From: Hydractinia symbiolongicarpus | Taxonomy: Eukaryota; Cnidaria; Hydrozoa; Anthoathecata; Hydractiniidae | Assembly (NCBI RefSeq): GCF_029227915.1 | Contig: NC_079876.1 | Span: 29,609,828 to 29,673,827 of the forward strand | DNA length: 64,000 nt | Direction of reading: 5' to 3' | Part shown: in pieces, positions 21,737-32,221 of the stretch | Numbering within the stretch: the first letter of the stretch is position 1 | Layout of the letters: the number at the start of each line of letters is the position of its first letter | Translations under genes and position numbers: made by a program | Notes under the pieces: generated by a model | What the model was told of the DNA's origin: nothing | Seen by the model: the letters and a program-made list of their open reading frames with translations, nothing else | The model's database searches: none

Positions 21737-24176
21737 CTTTTCTGTTTGGAGGTAATTCAGTCAACTCCCATACTTCGTTTTTGTGTAGAGAATCCAATTC
21801 GGCTTCCATTGCTTGCATCCACTTGTCTGCATCATGTCCTTTGATTGCTTTAGAAAATGTATTTGGATCTTCTTCTTGAGTGATGTATACCCATTCTCCG
21901 TAACGATCAGGAGGCCGTCGTTCTCTTACTTGTCGCTCTTGCTCCACCTGTATTTGATTATCTGTGTTTTCTTCACGAGGTTGTAATTCCATCTCTACTT
22001 TTGGTTCGTCTATGTCACGGTCGTCTTTCAATTCACCACAGATTTCGTTGAATGTCACATTTCGGCTGTAAAAGACTCTCTTCTTGTCGTTGTCATATAG
22101 ACGATATCCCTTGATTCCATCACCGTATCCAAGAAATACACTCTTCTTGGTTTTTGAATCAAGTTTCTTTCTTTCATCTTTTGGTACGTGAGCATACGCA
22201 TCACATCCGAAAATTCGTAGATTTTCGACATTCGGTTTCTTTCCAGTTAATACTTCAAAGGGTGTCTTCCCTTTAACTGCTGTCGTTGGACATCGGTTAC
22301 GAAGGTACGTTGCTGTAGCCAAGGCTTCGGCCCAAAATCGTTTTGGTAACTTTGAATCTGCTAACATTGATCTTACAGATTCCATGAGTGTTCTGTTCAT
22401 CCTCTCTGCAACTCCATTTTGTTGCGGTGTTTTCGGAATTGTCAACTCATGATGAATACCTTCTTTCTTCAAATAGTCTTCGAACTCTTTGGATGTATAT
22501 TCTCCACCATTGTCAGTTCTAAACGTTTTTATCTGAATTCCAGTCGATTTTTCCACAGTTGCTTTCCATTCTTTAAAATTCTCAAACACTTCACTTTTGT
22601 GTTTCATGACATATACCCATACGTATCTTGATTTATCGTCAATGAATGTAACAAAATATTCTGCACCACTAAGTGATTTTGTTTCTATCTTTCCACAAAC
22701 GTCGCTATGGATTATACCAAGGAGATTTTTCGATCGATCTCCTCCTGTCTTCGGAAACGGTATTTTGCTTTGTTTCCCATCAATGCACGGTTCACAAAAT
22801 GTCGGTTTCTTTGTTGCATCATAATCAAACCCTTTAACAAGTTTGTCCCTTGCCAATCGTTTAAGATTCTGCACACCGAGATGACCGTATCTTCTATGCC
22901 AAATTTCTTCCTTTGTTGTAGCGTTATTATCACATTTCATAACTGTGTGATTCTTCTTATTTCTCAATCCATTACAGTTGAGATGGTAAAGGTTGCCATG
23001 CTTTGTTGCTGTACCAATGATTCCGTGTTTCGCATCCACGATGTCACATTTGAAATCTTCAAACTGAAACTTCTTTCCGTTTGTTGCAGCTTTTGATACA
23101 CTAAGTAAATTGTACGAAAGTTGTGGTACAAATAAGACATCAGATAACTTGCATACAACGTTTCTGTTTTCTGAAATGTTCATTTCCAAGGTTACTGTTC
23201 CTTTTCCAATTGCTTGTACTGAATATCCATCACCGACAGTGATATCTTGTGGTATTTCAAGTGACGAAATTTCTTCGAACAATTCCTCTTCGTTACACAT
23301 GTGACATGTTGCGCCTGAATCAACTATCCAGTTACTTTTTCCTTTGACTGCCAAAGTATTTTCAGCAACTAAACTGATGATTTCTTCGTCATCATCTTCT
23401 TCTTCTTCAGCCGTACACACATTTTGCGGCTTCATTCGATTTTTACCGTACGTCGAAGGAGTCTGTCTCTCGAACTTCTTCGTTAATTCTTTGCAATATC
23501 GTTTCACATGACCAATCTTTCCACAGTGATAACATCTGGGTCCCTTTCTTGGCTTTCCATGATTCGATGTCATTGCTTTGACATTCGTTTCCAAAGTGTC
23601 CTTATCTTTCCGCTTGCTTTCCTCGTGTAACAATCGTTCAGTTACGACTTCAAGCTTCGGTACTTCAGCACTAGCCTCCAGAGCTGTAACTAGCATATCA
23701 TACGAGTCTGGTAAGCTTGCTAACAAATGAACAACTTTACTTTCATCATCCAACGGGTCTCCAATAATTGCAAGTTCATCGAAAATTTCTGTCAAAGCTT
23801 TAACGTGCTTTTGAACAGATTGCTCATCTTTCAACTTCAAGTCATACAACTTCCTGCGTAGTGTCAATTTATTACTCCATGTCTTCTTTTGGAACTGGTC
23901 TGCCAACTTCTTCCAAACCTCAGTAGGATCTTCTGGATCTGGTCCAAGCAGGTATAACAGCGTTGGTTCCACCGACAAAACAATCGTTGCTAACGCACGA
24001 TCTCTACGCAAATTAAATTTCGGAATTTCTCTCTCTTCAGTTGGAGCATTTTCTCTTCCATCAACAATTCCCCAAAGTCCATCTTTGATTAACGCCATTC
24101 TACACTGTACCTTCCAGGTAGCATAGTTTGTTCCATTCAATGGTTTTATCAATACTTTGGTGCTTTCCATCGCCAT
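21696..24176 (-). CDS. Copia Gag-protease-integrase polyprotein, truncated in RT by frameshift
   Basis: I start at the ATG of 24176, which has A at -3 and G at +4; the open frame extends five codons upstream only through a TTG. The frame gives 826 residues. The N-terminal 190 or so residues are a copia-type Gag domain with the GTNYATWK signature. A CCHC zinc knuckle follows (C215, C218, H223, C228), which binds nucleic acid. Protease has DSGA at D286. Integrase has an HHCC zinc-binding region (H427, H432, C461, C464) and a DD35E catalytic triad (D492, D555, E591). The frame then enters the start of reverse transcriptase (GSKWVYK) and stops after five more codons. The stop comes from a shift at the A5 run at 21709-21713. 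A normal copia polyprotein is one frame of roughly 1300-1450 residues. Confidence 0.93.
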   Translation of the reverse strand: MAMESTKVLIKPLNGTNYATWKVQCRMALIKDGLWGIVDGRENAPTEEREIPKFNLRRDRALATIVLSVEPTLLYLLGPDPEDPTEVWKKLADQFQKKTWSNKLTLRRKLYDLKLKDEQSVQKHVKALTEIFDELAIIGDPLDDESKVVHLLASLPDSYDMLVTALEASAEVPKLEVVTERLLHEESKRKDKDTLETNVKAMTSNHGKPRKGPRCYHCGKIGHVKRYCKELTKKFERQTPSTYGKNRMKPQNVCTAEEEEDDDEEIISLVAENTLAVKGKSNWIVDSGATCHMCNEEELFEEISSLEIPQDITVGDGYSVQAIGKGTVTLEMNISENRNVVCKLSDVLFVPQLSYNLLSVSKAATNGKKFQFEDFKCDIVDAKHGIIGTATKHGNLYHLNCNGLRNKKNHTVMKCDNNATTKEEIWHRRYGHLGVQNLKRLARDKLVKGFDYDATKKPTFCEPCIDGKQSKIPFPKTGGDRSKNLLGIIHSDVCGKIETKSLSGAEYFVTFIDDKSRYVWVYVMKHKSEVFENFKEWKATVEKSTGIQIKTFRTDNGGEYTSKEFEDYLKKEGIHHELTIPKTPQQNGVAERMNRTLMESVRSMLADSKLPKRFWAEALATATYLRNRCPTTAVKGKTPFEVLTGKKPNVENLRIFGCDAYAHVPKDERKKLDSKTKKSVFLGYGDGIKGYRLYDNDKKRVFYSRNVTFNEICGELKDDRDIDEPKVEMELQPREENTDNQIQVEQERQVRERRPPDRYGEWVYITQEEDPNTFSKAIKGHDADKWMQAMEAELDSLHKNEVWELTELPPNRKVVGSKWVYKKKQD

Positions 24177-24349
24177 TTGTTCCGTATTCAACTAATCCGG
24201 ATAATCCGTTTCAGGTTTCCACAATACGATTTTTCGTGCGAACTTTACACCAATCCAAACCAAAATCAAAACAAACTCGTCGGACACACAAGATGGCTTC
24301 TTCTTCTTGAATATTATTTCTGTAAATATTCAATCTTCTTGGGCATAGA
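24177..24349 (-). other. Untranslated leader between primer site and gag
   Basis: A 173-bp leader lies between the primer site and the first good ATG. I see no further feature in it. Confidence 0.6.
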
Positions 24350-24363
24350 CTGGGCCCATAACC
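24350..24363 (-). other. Primer binding site, half-tRNA initiator Met type
   Basis: Directly beside the 5' LTR the minus strand reads GGTTATGGGCCCAG. This is complementary to the anticodon-arm segment CTGGGCCCATAACC of eukaryotic initiator tRNA-Met. Drosophila copia is known to prime from this internal half-tRNA rather than from the tRNA 3' end. Confidence 0.85.
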
Positions 24364-24457
24364 TGTTGAAATGTAAACTATATATATTTGCAGAGTTGCT
24401 TCGACTGCTCCAATAACTTTATGACTCTATGACTCTAAAATTTACAAGACGTTCTCC

Positions 24458-24467
24458 TATTTATATA
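24458..24467 (-). promoter_or_regulatory. TATA box in 5' LTR
   Basis: The minus strand reads TATATAAATA. It lies between the heat-shock-element clusters and the primer site, so transcription would start about 30 bp further on, near 24430. The same sequence is at 20130-20139 in the 3' LTR. Confidence 0.7.
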
Positions 24468-24485
24468 TTAAAGATAAGATACTTT

Positions 24486-24505
24486 AGAATGTTCTAGTAT
24501 ATTCC
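24486..24505. promoter_or_regulatory. Imperfect heat-shock element (proximal)
   Basis: Modules AGAAT, GTTCT and ATTCC keep the 5-bp phase, with one degenerate module (AGTAT) between the second and third. It lies about 20 bp upstream of the TATA box in transcription sense. Confidence 0.5.
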
Positions 24506-24551
24506 AGATGTTCTATATTTACTATTAGTAGTTTCTAGTATAGTTATCTTA

Positions 24552-24566
24552 TTTCTGGAATATTCT
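24552..24566. promoter_or_regulatory. Perfect three-module heat-shock element (middle)
   Basis: TTTCTGGAATATTCT is again three contiguous alternating modules. It repeats at 20224-20238 in the 3' LTR. Confidence 0.65.
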
Positions 24567-24600
24567 CCAATGTCCCTTATATTTCTAGATAGTACACAAG

Positions 24601-24615
24601 GTTCTAGAATGTTCT
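24601..24615. promoter_or_regulatory. Perfect three-module heat-shock element (distal)
   Basis: GTTCTAGAATGTTCT is three contiguous 5-bp modules nTTCn-nGAAn-nTTCn, the consensus for trimeric heat-shock factor. It repeats at 20273-20287 in the 3' LTR. That it is functional is inference. Confidence 0.65.
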
Positions 24616-24641
24616 TGCGGCAAGAGTGCCTATTTTCAACA

Positions 24642-24646
24642 CCCTC
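24642..24646. other. Target site duplication CCCTC, right
   Basis: This is the second copy of the 5-bp duplication. It lies 32 bp from the 3' end of tRNA copy 48, within that tRNA's 3' trailer. Confidence 0.95.
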
Positions 24647-24678
24647 AATCTTCTTATCACACAGGTTAGCCTAGCTAA

Positions 24679-24761
24679 TACCAGAGGTGGGGTTCGAATC
24701 CATGCGGACAATAGTCCATTGGAACTTAAGTCCAACGCCTTAACCACTCGGCCACCCTGGT
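24679..24761 (-). tRNA. tRNA-Leu(UAA)-like copy 48, class D
   Basis: A53/C61 and A49/C65 mismatches, D stem intact. The retrotransposon interrupts its 3' trailer before the usual T4. Confidence 0.55.
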
Positions 24762-25132
24762 TGAAATTTCAAGTTAATAAGGTTACTTGAACTTGGAAAA
24801 AGTACTGGCAATGAATCTTATTATTTTAAATCGCGCAAGAGCATTACCATTTGACGACCTTCAGATTTTTGAATAATTTGCCGTTTTGATAACTCAACAG
24901 ATTGACTGGAACTGCAAAAAATTGTGGCAATATCTGTGATTTTGAGTTTGAAAATTTGAGACATGGAAGGAATAATTGCGCATTGTGAAATAACGGCTGG
25001 TACAACTATTGCAGCTGTTCTACCTCTCCAAGTTCGATACTTCGCCACAACGTGTCATGGCAAACACATTTCCACGATTAAAACTCTACAAGCATCCCTC
25101 AATCTTCTTATCACACAGGTTAGCCTAGCTAA

Positions 25133-25215
25133 TACCAGAGGTGGGGTTCGAACCCACGCGGACAATCGTCCATTGGAACTTAAGTCCAACGCCTTAACCA
25201 CTCGGCCACCCTGGT
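25133..25215 (-). tRNA. trnL-UAA: tRNA-Leu(UAA) copy 49, class A
   Basis: Complete class A cloverleaf. Confidence 0.9.
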
Positions 25216-25585
25216 TGAACATTCAGGTTAATAAGGTTACTTGAATTTGGAAAGGGTACGGGAAATGAACCTTGGTATTCTAAATCGCCCAAGAGCATTA
25301 CCATTTGACGACCTTCAGATTTTTCAATAATTTGCCCTTTTGATAACTCAACAAAATGAATGGAACTGCAAAATGGGATGGTAATATTTGGGATTTTAAG
25401 TTTGAAAGTGTCAGATATGGAAGGCATTATTGCGTATCGAGAAGTAACGGCTGGTAGAATTATTGGGGCTATTCTATTTTACCCTGTGGGATAATTCAAC
25501 ACAACTTGTCATGTTAACACATTTCCACGGTTAAAACTCTCCAAGCATCCCTCAATCTTCTTATCACACAGGTTAGCCTAGCTAA

Positions 25586-25668
25586 TACCAGAGGTGGGGT
25601 TCGAATCCATGGGGACAATAGTCCATTGGAACTTAAGTCCAACGGCTTAACCACTCGGCCACCCTGGT
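25586..25668 (-). tRNA. tRNA-Leu(UAA)-like copy 50, class D
   Basis: Class D with C24 and an altered base beside the variable arm, as in copy 45. Confidence 0.45.
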
Positions 25669-26039
25669 TGAAATTTCAAGTTAATAAGGTTATTTGAACT
25701 TGGAAAAAGTACTGGCAATGAATCTTATTATTTTAAATCGCGCAAGAGCACTACCATTTGACGACCTTCAGATTTTTCAATAATTTGCCCTTTTGATAAC
25801 TCAACAAAATGAATGAAACTGCAAACAAGTATGGTAATATCTGTGATTTTGAGTTTGAAAGTTTGAGACATGGAAGGAATAATTGCGCATTATGAAATAA
25901 CGGCTGGTACAACTATTGCAGCTATTGTACCTCTCCAAGTTCGATACTTCGCCACAACGTGTCATGGCAAACACGTTTCCACGATTAAAACTCTACAAGC
26001 ATCCCTCAATCTTCTTATCACACAGGTTAGCCTAACTAA

Positions 26040-26122
26040 TACCAGAGGTGGGGTTCGAACCCACGCGGACAATCGTCCATTGGAACTTAAGTCCAACGCC
26101 TTAACCACTCGGCCACCCTGGT
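26040..26122 (-). tRNA. trnL-UAA: tRNA-Leu(UAA) copy 51, class A
   Basis: Complete class A cloverleaf. Confidence 0.9.
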
Positions 26123-26492
26123 TGAAATTTCAAGTTAATAAGGTTAGTTGAACTTGGAAAAAGTACTGGCAATGAATCTTATTATATTAAATCGCGCAAG
26201 AGCATTACCATTTGACGACCTTCAGATTTTTGAATAATTTGCCCTTTTGATAACGCAACAAAATGAATGGAACTGCAAAATGGAGTGGTAATATTTGGGA
26301 TTTTGAGTTTAAAAGTTTCAGATATGGAAGGCATTATTGCGTATCGTGAAGTAACGGCTGGTAGAATTATTGGGGCTATTCTATTTTGCCCTGTTGGATA
26401 ATTCAACACAACGTATCATGTTAACACATTTCCACGGTTAAAACTCGCCAAGCATCCCTCAATCTTCTTATCACACAGGTTAGCCTAGCTAA

Positions 26493-26574
26493 TACCAGAG
26501 ATGGGTTAGAACCCATGCGGACAATAGTCCATTGGAACTTAAGTCCAACGCCTTAACCACTCGGCCACCCTGGT
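26493..26574 (-). pseudogene. tRNA-Leu(UAA)-like copy 52
   Basis: Class B with one base lost in the T stem and a T-loop change that breaks the B box. Confidence 0.6.
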
Positions 26575-26945
26575 TGAAATTTCAAGTTAATAAGGTTACT
26601 TGAACTTGGAAAAAGTACTGGCAATGAATCTTATTATTTTAAATCGCGCAAGAGCATTACCATTTGACGACCTTCAGACTTTTCAATAATTTGCCGTTTT
26701 GATAACTCAACAGATTGACTGGAACTGCAAAAAATTGTGGCAATATCTGTGATTTTGAGTTTGAAAAATTGAGACATGGAAGGAATAATTGCGCATTGTG
26801 AAATAACGGCTGGTACAACTATTGCAGCTGTTCTACCTCTCCAAGTTCGATACTTCGCCACAACGTGTCATGGCAAACACATTTCCACGATTAAAACTCT
26901 ACAAGCATCCCTCAATCTTCTTATCACACAGGTTAGCCTAGCTAA

Positions 26946-27028
26946 TAACAGAGGTGGGGTTCGAACCCACGCGGACAATCGTCCATTGGAACTTAAGTTC
27001 AACGCCTTAACCACTCGGCCACCCTGGT
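26946..27028 (-). tRNA. tRNA-Leu(UAA)-like copy 53, class A
   Basis: Acceptor mismatch at position 71 and A30/C40 in the anticodon stem. Confidence 0.55.
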
Positions 27029-27398
27029 TGAACATTCAGGTTAATAAGGTTACTTGAATTTGGAAAGGGTACGGGAAATGAACCTTGGTATTCTAAATCG
27101 CCCAAGAGCATTACCATTTGACGACCTTCAGATTTTTCAATAATTTGCCCTTTTGATAACTCAACAAAATGAATGGAACTGCAAAATGGGATGGTAATAT
27201 TTAGGATTTTGAGTTTAAAAGTTTCAGATATGGAAGGCATTATTGCGTATCGTGAAGTAACGGCTGGTAGAATTATTGGGGCTATTCTATTTTGCCCTGT
27301 TGGATAATTCAACACAACGTATCATGTTAACACATTTCCACGGTTAAAACTCTCCAAGCATCCCTCAATCTTCTTATCACACAGGTTAGCCTAGCTAA

Positions 27399-27481
27399 TA
27401 CCAGAGGTGGGGTTCGAACCCATGCGGACAATAGTCCATTGGAACTTAAGTCCAACGACTTAACCACTCGGCCACCCTGGT
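27399..27481 (-). tRNA. tRNA-Leu(UAA)-like copy 54, class C
   Basis: A49/C65 mismatch and U24. Confidence 0.55.
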
Positions 27482-27852
27482 TAAAAATTCAAGTTAATAA
27501 GGTTACTTGAACTTGGAAAAAGTACTGGCAATGAATCTTATTATTTTAAATCGCGCAAGAGCATTACCATTTGACGACCTTCAGACTTTTCAATAATTTG
27601 CCGTTTTGATAACTCAACAGATTGACTGGAACTGCAAACAAGTATGGTAATATCTGTGATTTTGAGTTTGAAAGTTTGAGACATGGAAGGAATAATTGCG
27701 CATTATGAAATAACGGCTGGTACAACTATTGCAGCTATTCTACCTCTCCAAGTTCGATACTTCGCCACAACGTGTCATGGCAAACACGTTTCCACGATTA
27801 AAACTCTACAAGCATCCCTCAATCTTCTTATCACACAGGTTAGCCTAACTAA

Positions 27853-27935
27853 TACCAGAGGTGGGGTTCGAACCCACGCGGACAATCGTCCATTGGAACT
27901 TAAGTCCAACGCCTTAACCACTCGGCCACCCTGGT
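27853..27935 (-). tRNA. trnL-UAA: tRNA-Leu(UAA) copy 55, class A
   Basis: Complete class A cloverleaf. Confidence 0.9.
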
Positions 27936-28058
27936 TGAAAATTCAGGTTAATAAGGTTACTTGATCTTGGAAAACAACGTATCATGTTAACACATTTCCA
28001 CGGTTAAAACTCTCCAAGCATCCCTCAATCTTCTTATCACACAGGTTAGCCTAGCTAA

Positions 28059-28141
28059 TACCAGAGGTGGGGTTCGAATCCATGCGGACAATAGTCCATT
28101 GGAACTTAAGTCCAACGGCTTAACCACTCGGCCACCCTGGT
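28059..28141 (-). tRNA. tRNA-Leu(UAA)-like copy 56, class D
   Basis: C24 and two T-stem mismatches; 206-bp short monomer. Confidence 0.5.
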
Positions 28142-28511
28142 TGAAATTTCAAGTTAATAAGGTTACTTGAACTTGGAAAAAGTACTGGCAATGAATCTTA
28201 TTATTTTAAATCGCGCAAGAGCACTACCATTTGACGACCTTCAGATTTTTCAATAATTTGCCCTTTTGATAACTCAACAAAATGAATGGAACTGCAAAAT
28301 GGAGTGGTAATATTTGGGTTTTTGAGTTTGAAAGTTTCAGATATGGAAGGCATTATTGCGTATCGTGAGGTAACGGCTGGTAGAATTATTGGGGCTATTC
28401 TATTTTGCCCTGTTGGATAATTCAACACAACGTATCATGTTAACACATTTCCACGGTTAAAACTCGCCAAGCATCCCTCAATCTCCTTATCACACAGGTT
28501 AGCCTAGCTAA

Positions 28512-28594
28512 TACCAGAGATGGGGTTCGAACCCATGCGGACAATAGTCCATTGGAACTTAAGTCCAACGCCTTAACCACTCGGCCACCCTGGT
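28512..28594 (-). tRNA. trnL-UAA: tRNA-Leu(UAA) copy 57, class B
   Basis: Complete class B cloverleaf. Confidence 0.88.
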
Positions 28595-28965
28595 TGAAAT
28601 TTCAAGTTAATAAGGTTACTTGAACTTGGAAAAAGTACTGGCAATGAATCTTATTATTTTAAATCGCGCAAGAGCATTACCATTTGACGACCTTCAGACT
28701 TTTCAATAATTTGCCGTTTTGATAACTCAACAGATTGACTGGAACTGCAAAAAATTGTGGCAATATCTGTGATTTTGAGTTTGAAAGTTTGAGACATGGA
28801 AGGAATAATTGCGCATTGTGAAATAACGGCTGGTGCAACTATTGCAGCTGTTCTACCTCTCCAAGTTCGATACTTCGCCACAACGTGTCATGGCAAACAC
28901 CTTTCCACGATTAAAACTCTACAAGCATCCCTCAATCTTCTTATCACACAGGTTAGCCTAGCTAA

Positions 28966-29048
28966 TACCAGAGGTGGGGTTCGAACCCACGCGGACAATC
29001 GTCCATTGGAACTTAAGTCCAACGCCTTAACCACTCGGCCACCCTGGT
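28966..29048 (-). tRNA. trnL-UAA: tRNA-Leu(UAA) copy 58, class A
   Basis: Complete class A cloverleaf. Confidence 0.9.
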
Positions 29049-29418
29049 TGAACATTCAGGTTAATAAGGTTACTTGAATTTGGAAAGGGTACGGGAAATG
29101 AACCTTGGTATTCTAAATCGCCCAAGAGCATTACCATTTGACGACCTTCAGATTTTTCAATGGTTTGCCCTTTTGATAACTCAACAAAATGAATGGAACT
29201 GCAAAATGGGATGGTAATATTTGGGATTTTAAGTTTGAAAGTGTCAGATATGGAAGGCATTATTGCGTATCGAGAAGTAACGGCTGGTAGAATTATTGGG
29301 GCTATTCTCTTTTACCCTGTGGGATAATTCAACACAAGGTGTCATGTTAACGCATTTCCACGGTTAAAACTCTCCAAGCATCCCTCAATCTTCTTATCAC
29401 ACAGGTTAGCCTAGCTAA

Positions 29419-29501
29419 TACCAGAGGTGGGGTTCGAACCCATGCGGACAATAGTCCATTGGAACTTAAGTCCAACGCCGTAACCACTCGGCCACCCTGG
29501 T
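29419..29501 (-). tRNA. tRNA-Leu(UAA)-like copy 59, class C
   Basis: A49/C65 mismatch and C22. Confidence 0.55.
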
Positions 29502-29872
29502 TGAAATTTCAAGTTAATAAGGTTACTTGAACTTGGAAAAAGTGCTGGCAATGAATCTTATTATTTTAAATCGCGCAAGAGCATTACCATTTGACGACCT
29601 TCAGACTTTTCAATAATTTGCCGTTTTGATAACTCAACAGATTGACTGGAACTGCAAACAAGTATGGTAATATCTGTGATTTTGAGTTTGAAAGTTTGAG
29701 ACATGGAAGGAATAATTGCGCATTATGAAATAACGGCTGGTACAACTAGTGCAGCTATTCTACCTCTCCAAGTTCGATACTTCGCCACAACGTGTCATGG
29801 CAAACACCTTTCCACGATTAAAACTCTACAAGCATCCCTCAATCTTCTTATCACACAGGTTAGCCTAGCTAA

Positions 29873-29955
29873 TACCAGAGGTAGGGTTCGAACCCACGCG
29901 GACAATCGTCCATTGGAACTTAAGTCCAACGCCTTAACCACTCGGCCACCCTGGC
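29873..29955 (-). tRNA. trnL-UAA: tRNA-Leu(UAA) copy 60, class A variant
   Basis: All stems pair if G1-U72 and G51-U63 wobbles are allowed. Confidence 0.7.
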
Positions 29956-30325
29956 TGAACATTCAGGTTAATAAGGTTACTTGAATTTGGAAAGGGTACG
30001 GGAAATGAACCTTGGTATTCTAAATCGCCCAAGAGCATTACCATTTGACGACCTTCAGATTTTTCAATAATTTGCCCTTTTGATAACTCAACAAAATGAA
30101 TGGAACTGCAAAATGAGATGGTAATATTTGGGATTTTTAGTTTGAAAGTGTCAGATATGGAAGGCATTATTGCGTATCGTGAAGTAACGGCTGGTAGAAT
30201 TATTGGGGCTATTCTATTTTACCCTGTGGGATAATTCAACACAACGTGTCATGTTAACACATTTCCACGGTTAAAACTCTCCAAGCATCCCTCAATCTTC
30301 TTATCACACAGGTTAGCCTAGCTAA

Positions 30326-30408
30326 TACCAGAGGTGGGGTTCGAACCCATGCGGGCAATAGTCCATTGGAACTTAAGTCCAACGACTTAACCACTCGGCC
30401 ACCCTGGT
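30326..30408 (-). tRNA. tRNA-Leu(UAA)-like copy 61, class C
   Basis: A49/C65 mismatch, U24 and one variable-stem change. Confidence 0.5.
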
Positions 30409-30779
30409 TGAAATTTCAAGTTAATAAGGTTACTTGAACTTGGAAAAAGTACTGGCAATGAATCTTATTATTTTAAATCGCGCAAGAGCATTACCATTTG
30501 ACGACCTTCAGACTTTTCAATAATTTGCCGTTTTGATAACTCAACAGATTGACTGGAACTGCAAACAAGTATGGTAATATCTGTGATTTTGAGTTTGAAA
30601 GTTTGAGACATGGAAGGAATAATTGCGCATTATGAAATAACGGCTGGTACAACTATTGCAGCTATTCTACCTCTCCAAGTTCGATACTTCGCCACAACGT
30701 GTCATGGCAAACACCTTTCCACGATTAAAACTCTACAAGCATCCCTCAATCTTCTTATCACACAGGTTAGCCTAGCTAA

Positions 30780-30862
30780 TACCAGAGGTAGGGTTCGAAC
30801 CCACGCGGACAATCGTCCATTGGAACTTAAGTCCAACGCCTTAACCACTCGGCCACCCTGGC
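30780..30862 (-). tRNA. trnL-UAA: tRNA-Leu(UAA) copy 62, class A variant
   Basis: Repeat of copy 60 at +907. Confidence 0.7.
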
Positions 30863-31232
30863 TGAACATTCAGGTTAATAAGGTTACTTGAATTTGGAAA
30901 GGGTACGGGAAATGAACCTTGGTATTCTAAATCGCCCAAGAGCATTACCATTTGACGACCTTCAGATTTTTCAATAATTTGCCCTTTTGATAACTCAACA
31001 AAATGAATGGAACTGCAAAATGAGATGGTAATATTTGGGATTTTAAGTTTGAAAGTGTCAGATATGGAAGGCATTATTGCGTATCGTGAAGTAACGGCTG
31101 GTAGAATTATTGGGGCTATTCTATTTTGCCCTGTTGGATAATTCAACACAACGTATCATGTTAACACATTTCCACGGTTAAAACTCGCCAAGCATCCCTC
31201 AATCTTCTTATCACACAGGTTAGCCTAGCTAA

Positions 31233-31314
31233 TACCAGAGATGGGTTAGAACCCATGCGGACAATAGTCCATTGGAACTTAAGTCCAACGCCTTAACCAC
31301 TCGGCCACCCTGGT
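31233..31314 (-). pseudogene. tRNA-Leu(UAA)-like copy 63
   Basis: Partner of copy 52 at +4740 with the same T-arm damage. Confidence 0.6.
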
Positions 31315-31685
31315 TGAAATTTCAAGTTAATAAGGTTACTTGAACTTGGAAAAAGTACTGGCAATGAATCTTATTATTTTAAATCGCGCAAGAGCATTAC
31401 CATTTGACGACCTTCAGACTTTTCAATAATTTGCCGTTTTGATAACTCAACAGATTGACTGGAACTGCAAAAAATTGTGGCAATATCTGTGATTTTGAGT
31501 TTGAAAATTTGAGACATGGAAGGAATAATTGCGCATTGTGAAATAACGGCTGGTACAACTATTGCAGCTGTTCTACCTCTCCATGTTCGATACTTCGCCA
31601 CAACGTGTCATGGCAAACACATTTCCACGATTAAAACTCTACAAGCATCCCTCAATCTTCTTATCACACAGGTTAGCCTAGCTAA

Positions 31686-31768
31686 TAACAGAGGTGGGGT
31701 TCGAACCCACGCGGACAATCGTCCATTGGAACTTAAGTTCAACGCCTTAACCACTCGGCCACCCTGGT
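31686..31768 (-). tRNA. tRNA-Leu(UAA)-like copy 64, class A
   Basis: Partner of copy 53; acceptor and anticodon-stem mismatches. Confidence 0.55.
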
Positions 31769-32138
31769 TGAACATTCAGGTTAATAAGGTTACTTGAATT
31801 TGGAAAGGGTACGGGAAATGAACCTTGGTATTCTAAATCGCCCAAGAGCATTACCATTTGACGACCTTCAGATTTTTCAATAATTTGCCCTTTTGATAAC
31901 TCAACAAAATGAATGGAACTGCAAAATGGGATGGTAATATTTGGGATTTTAAGTTTGAAAGTGTCAGATATGGAAGGCATTATTGCGTATCGTGAAGTAA
32001 CGGCTGGTAGAATTATTGCGGCTATTCTATTTTACCCTGTGGGATAATTCAACACAACGTGTCATGTTAACACATTTCCACGGTTAAAACTCTCCAAGCA
32101 TCCCTCAATCTTCTTATCACACAGGTTAGCCTAGCTAA

Positions 32139-32221
32139 TACCAGAGGTGGGGTTCGAACCCATGCGGACAATAGTCCATTGGAACTTAAGTCCAACGACT
32201 TAACCACTCGGCCACCCTGGT
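32139..32221 (-). tRNA. tRNA-Leu(UAA)-like copy 65, class C
   Basis: Partner of copy 54; A49/C65 and U24. Confidence 0.55.

Larger units (their letters stand above)
20036..24641 (-). mobile_element. Ty1/copia LTR retrotransposon, full length with a pol frameshift
   Basis: The element is 4606 bp on the minus strand. It has two 278-bp LTRs starting TG and ending CA, with 8-bp terminal inverted repeats TGTTGAAA/TTTCAACA. It is flanked by the 5-bp duplication CCCTC. Internal order in transcription sense is primer site, gag with a zinc knuckle, protease, integrase, reverse transcriptase and RNase H; integrase before reverse transcriptase is diagnostic of copia. There is no envelope gene. The LTRs differ at two positions, so insertion is recent. 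The coding region is split by a frameshift in reverse transcriptase, so this copy is probably not autonomous unless that is an assembly error. Confidence 0.97.
24364..24641 (-). repeat. 5' LTR of the copia element
   Basis: This is the upstream LTR in transcription sense, next to the primer site. It contains a TATA box and three clusters of heat-shock-element modules. It differs from the other LTR at two positions near its inner end. Confidence 0.97.

Noticed and set aside
22707-23096. Plus-strand frames of 60-130 codons inside the copia element
   Set aside because: They lie opposite the strongly supported gag-pol frames and have no recognisable domain.
24418-24435. AP-1-like site in the tandem ATGACTCT motif of the LTR
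   Set aside because: It does not match the TGAGTCA core, and it lies downstream of the predicted start region.
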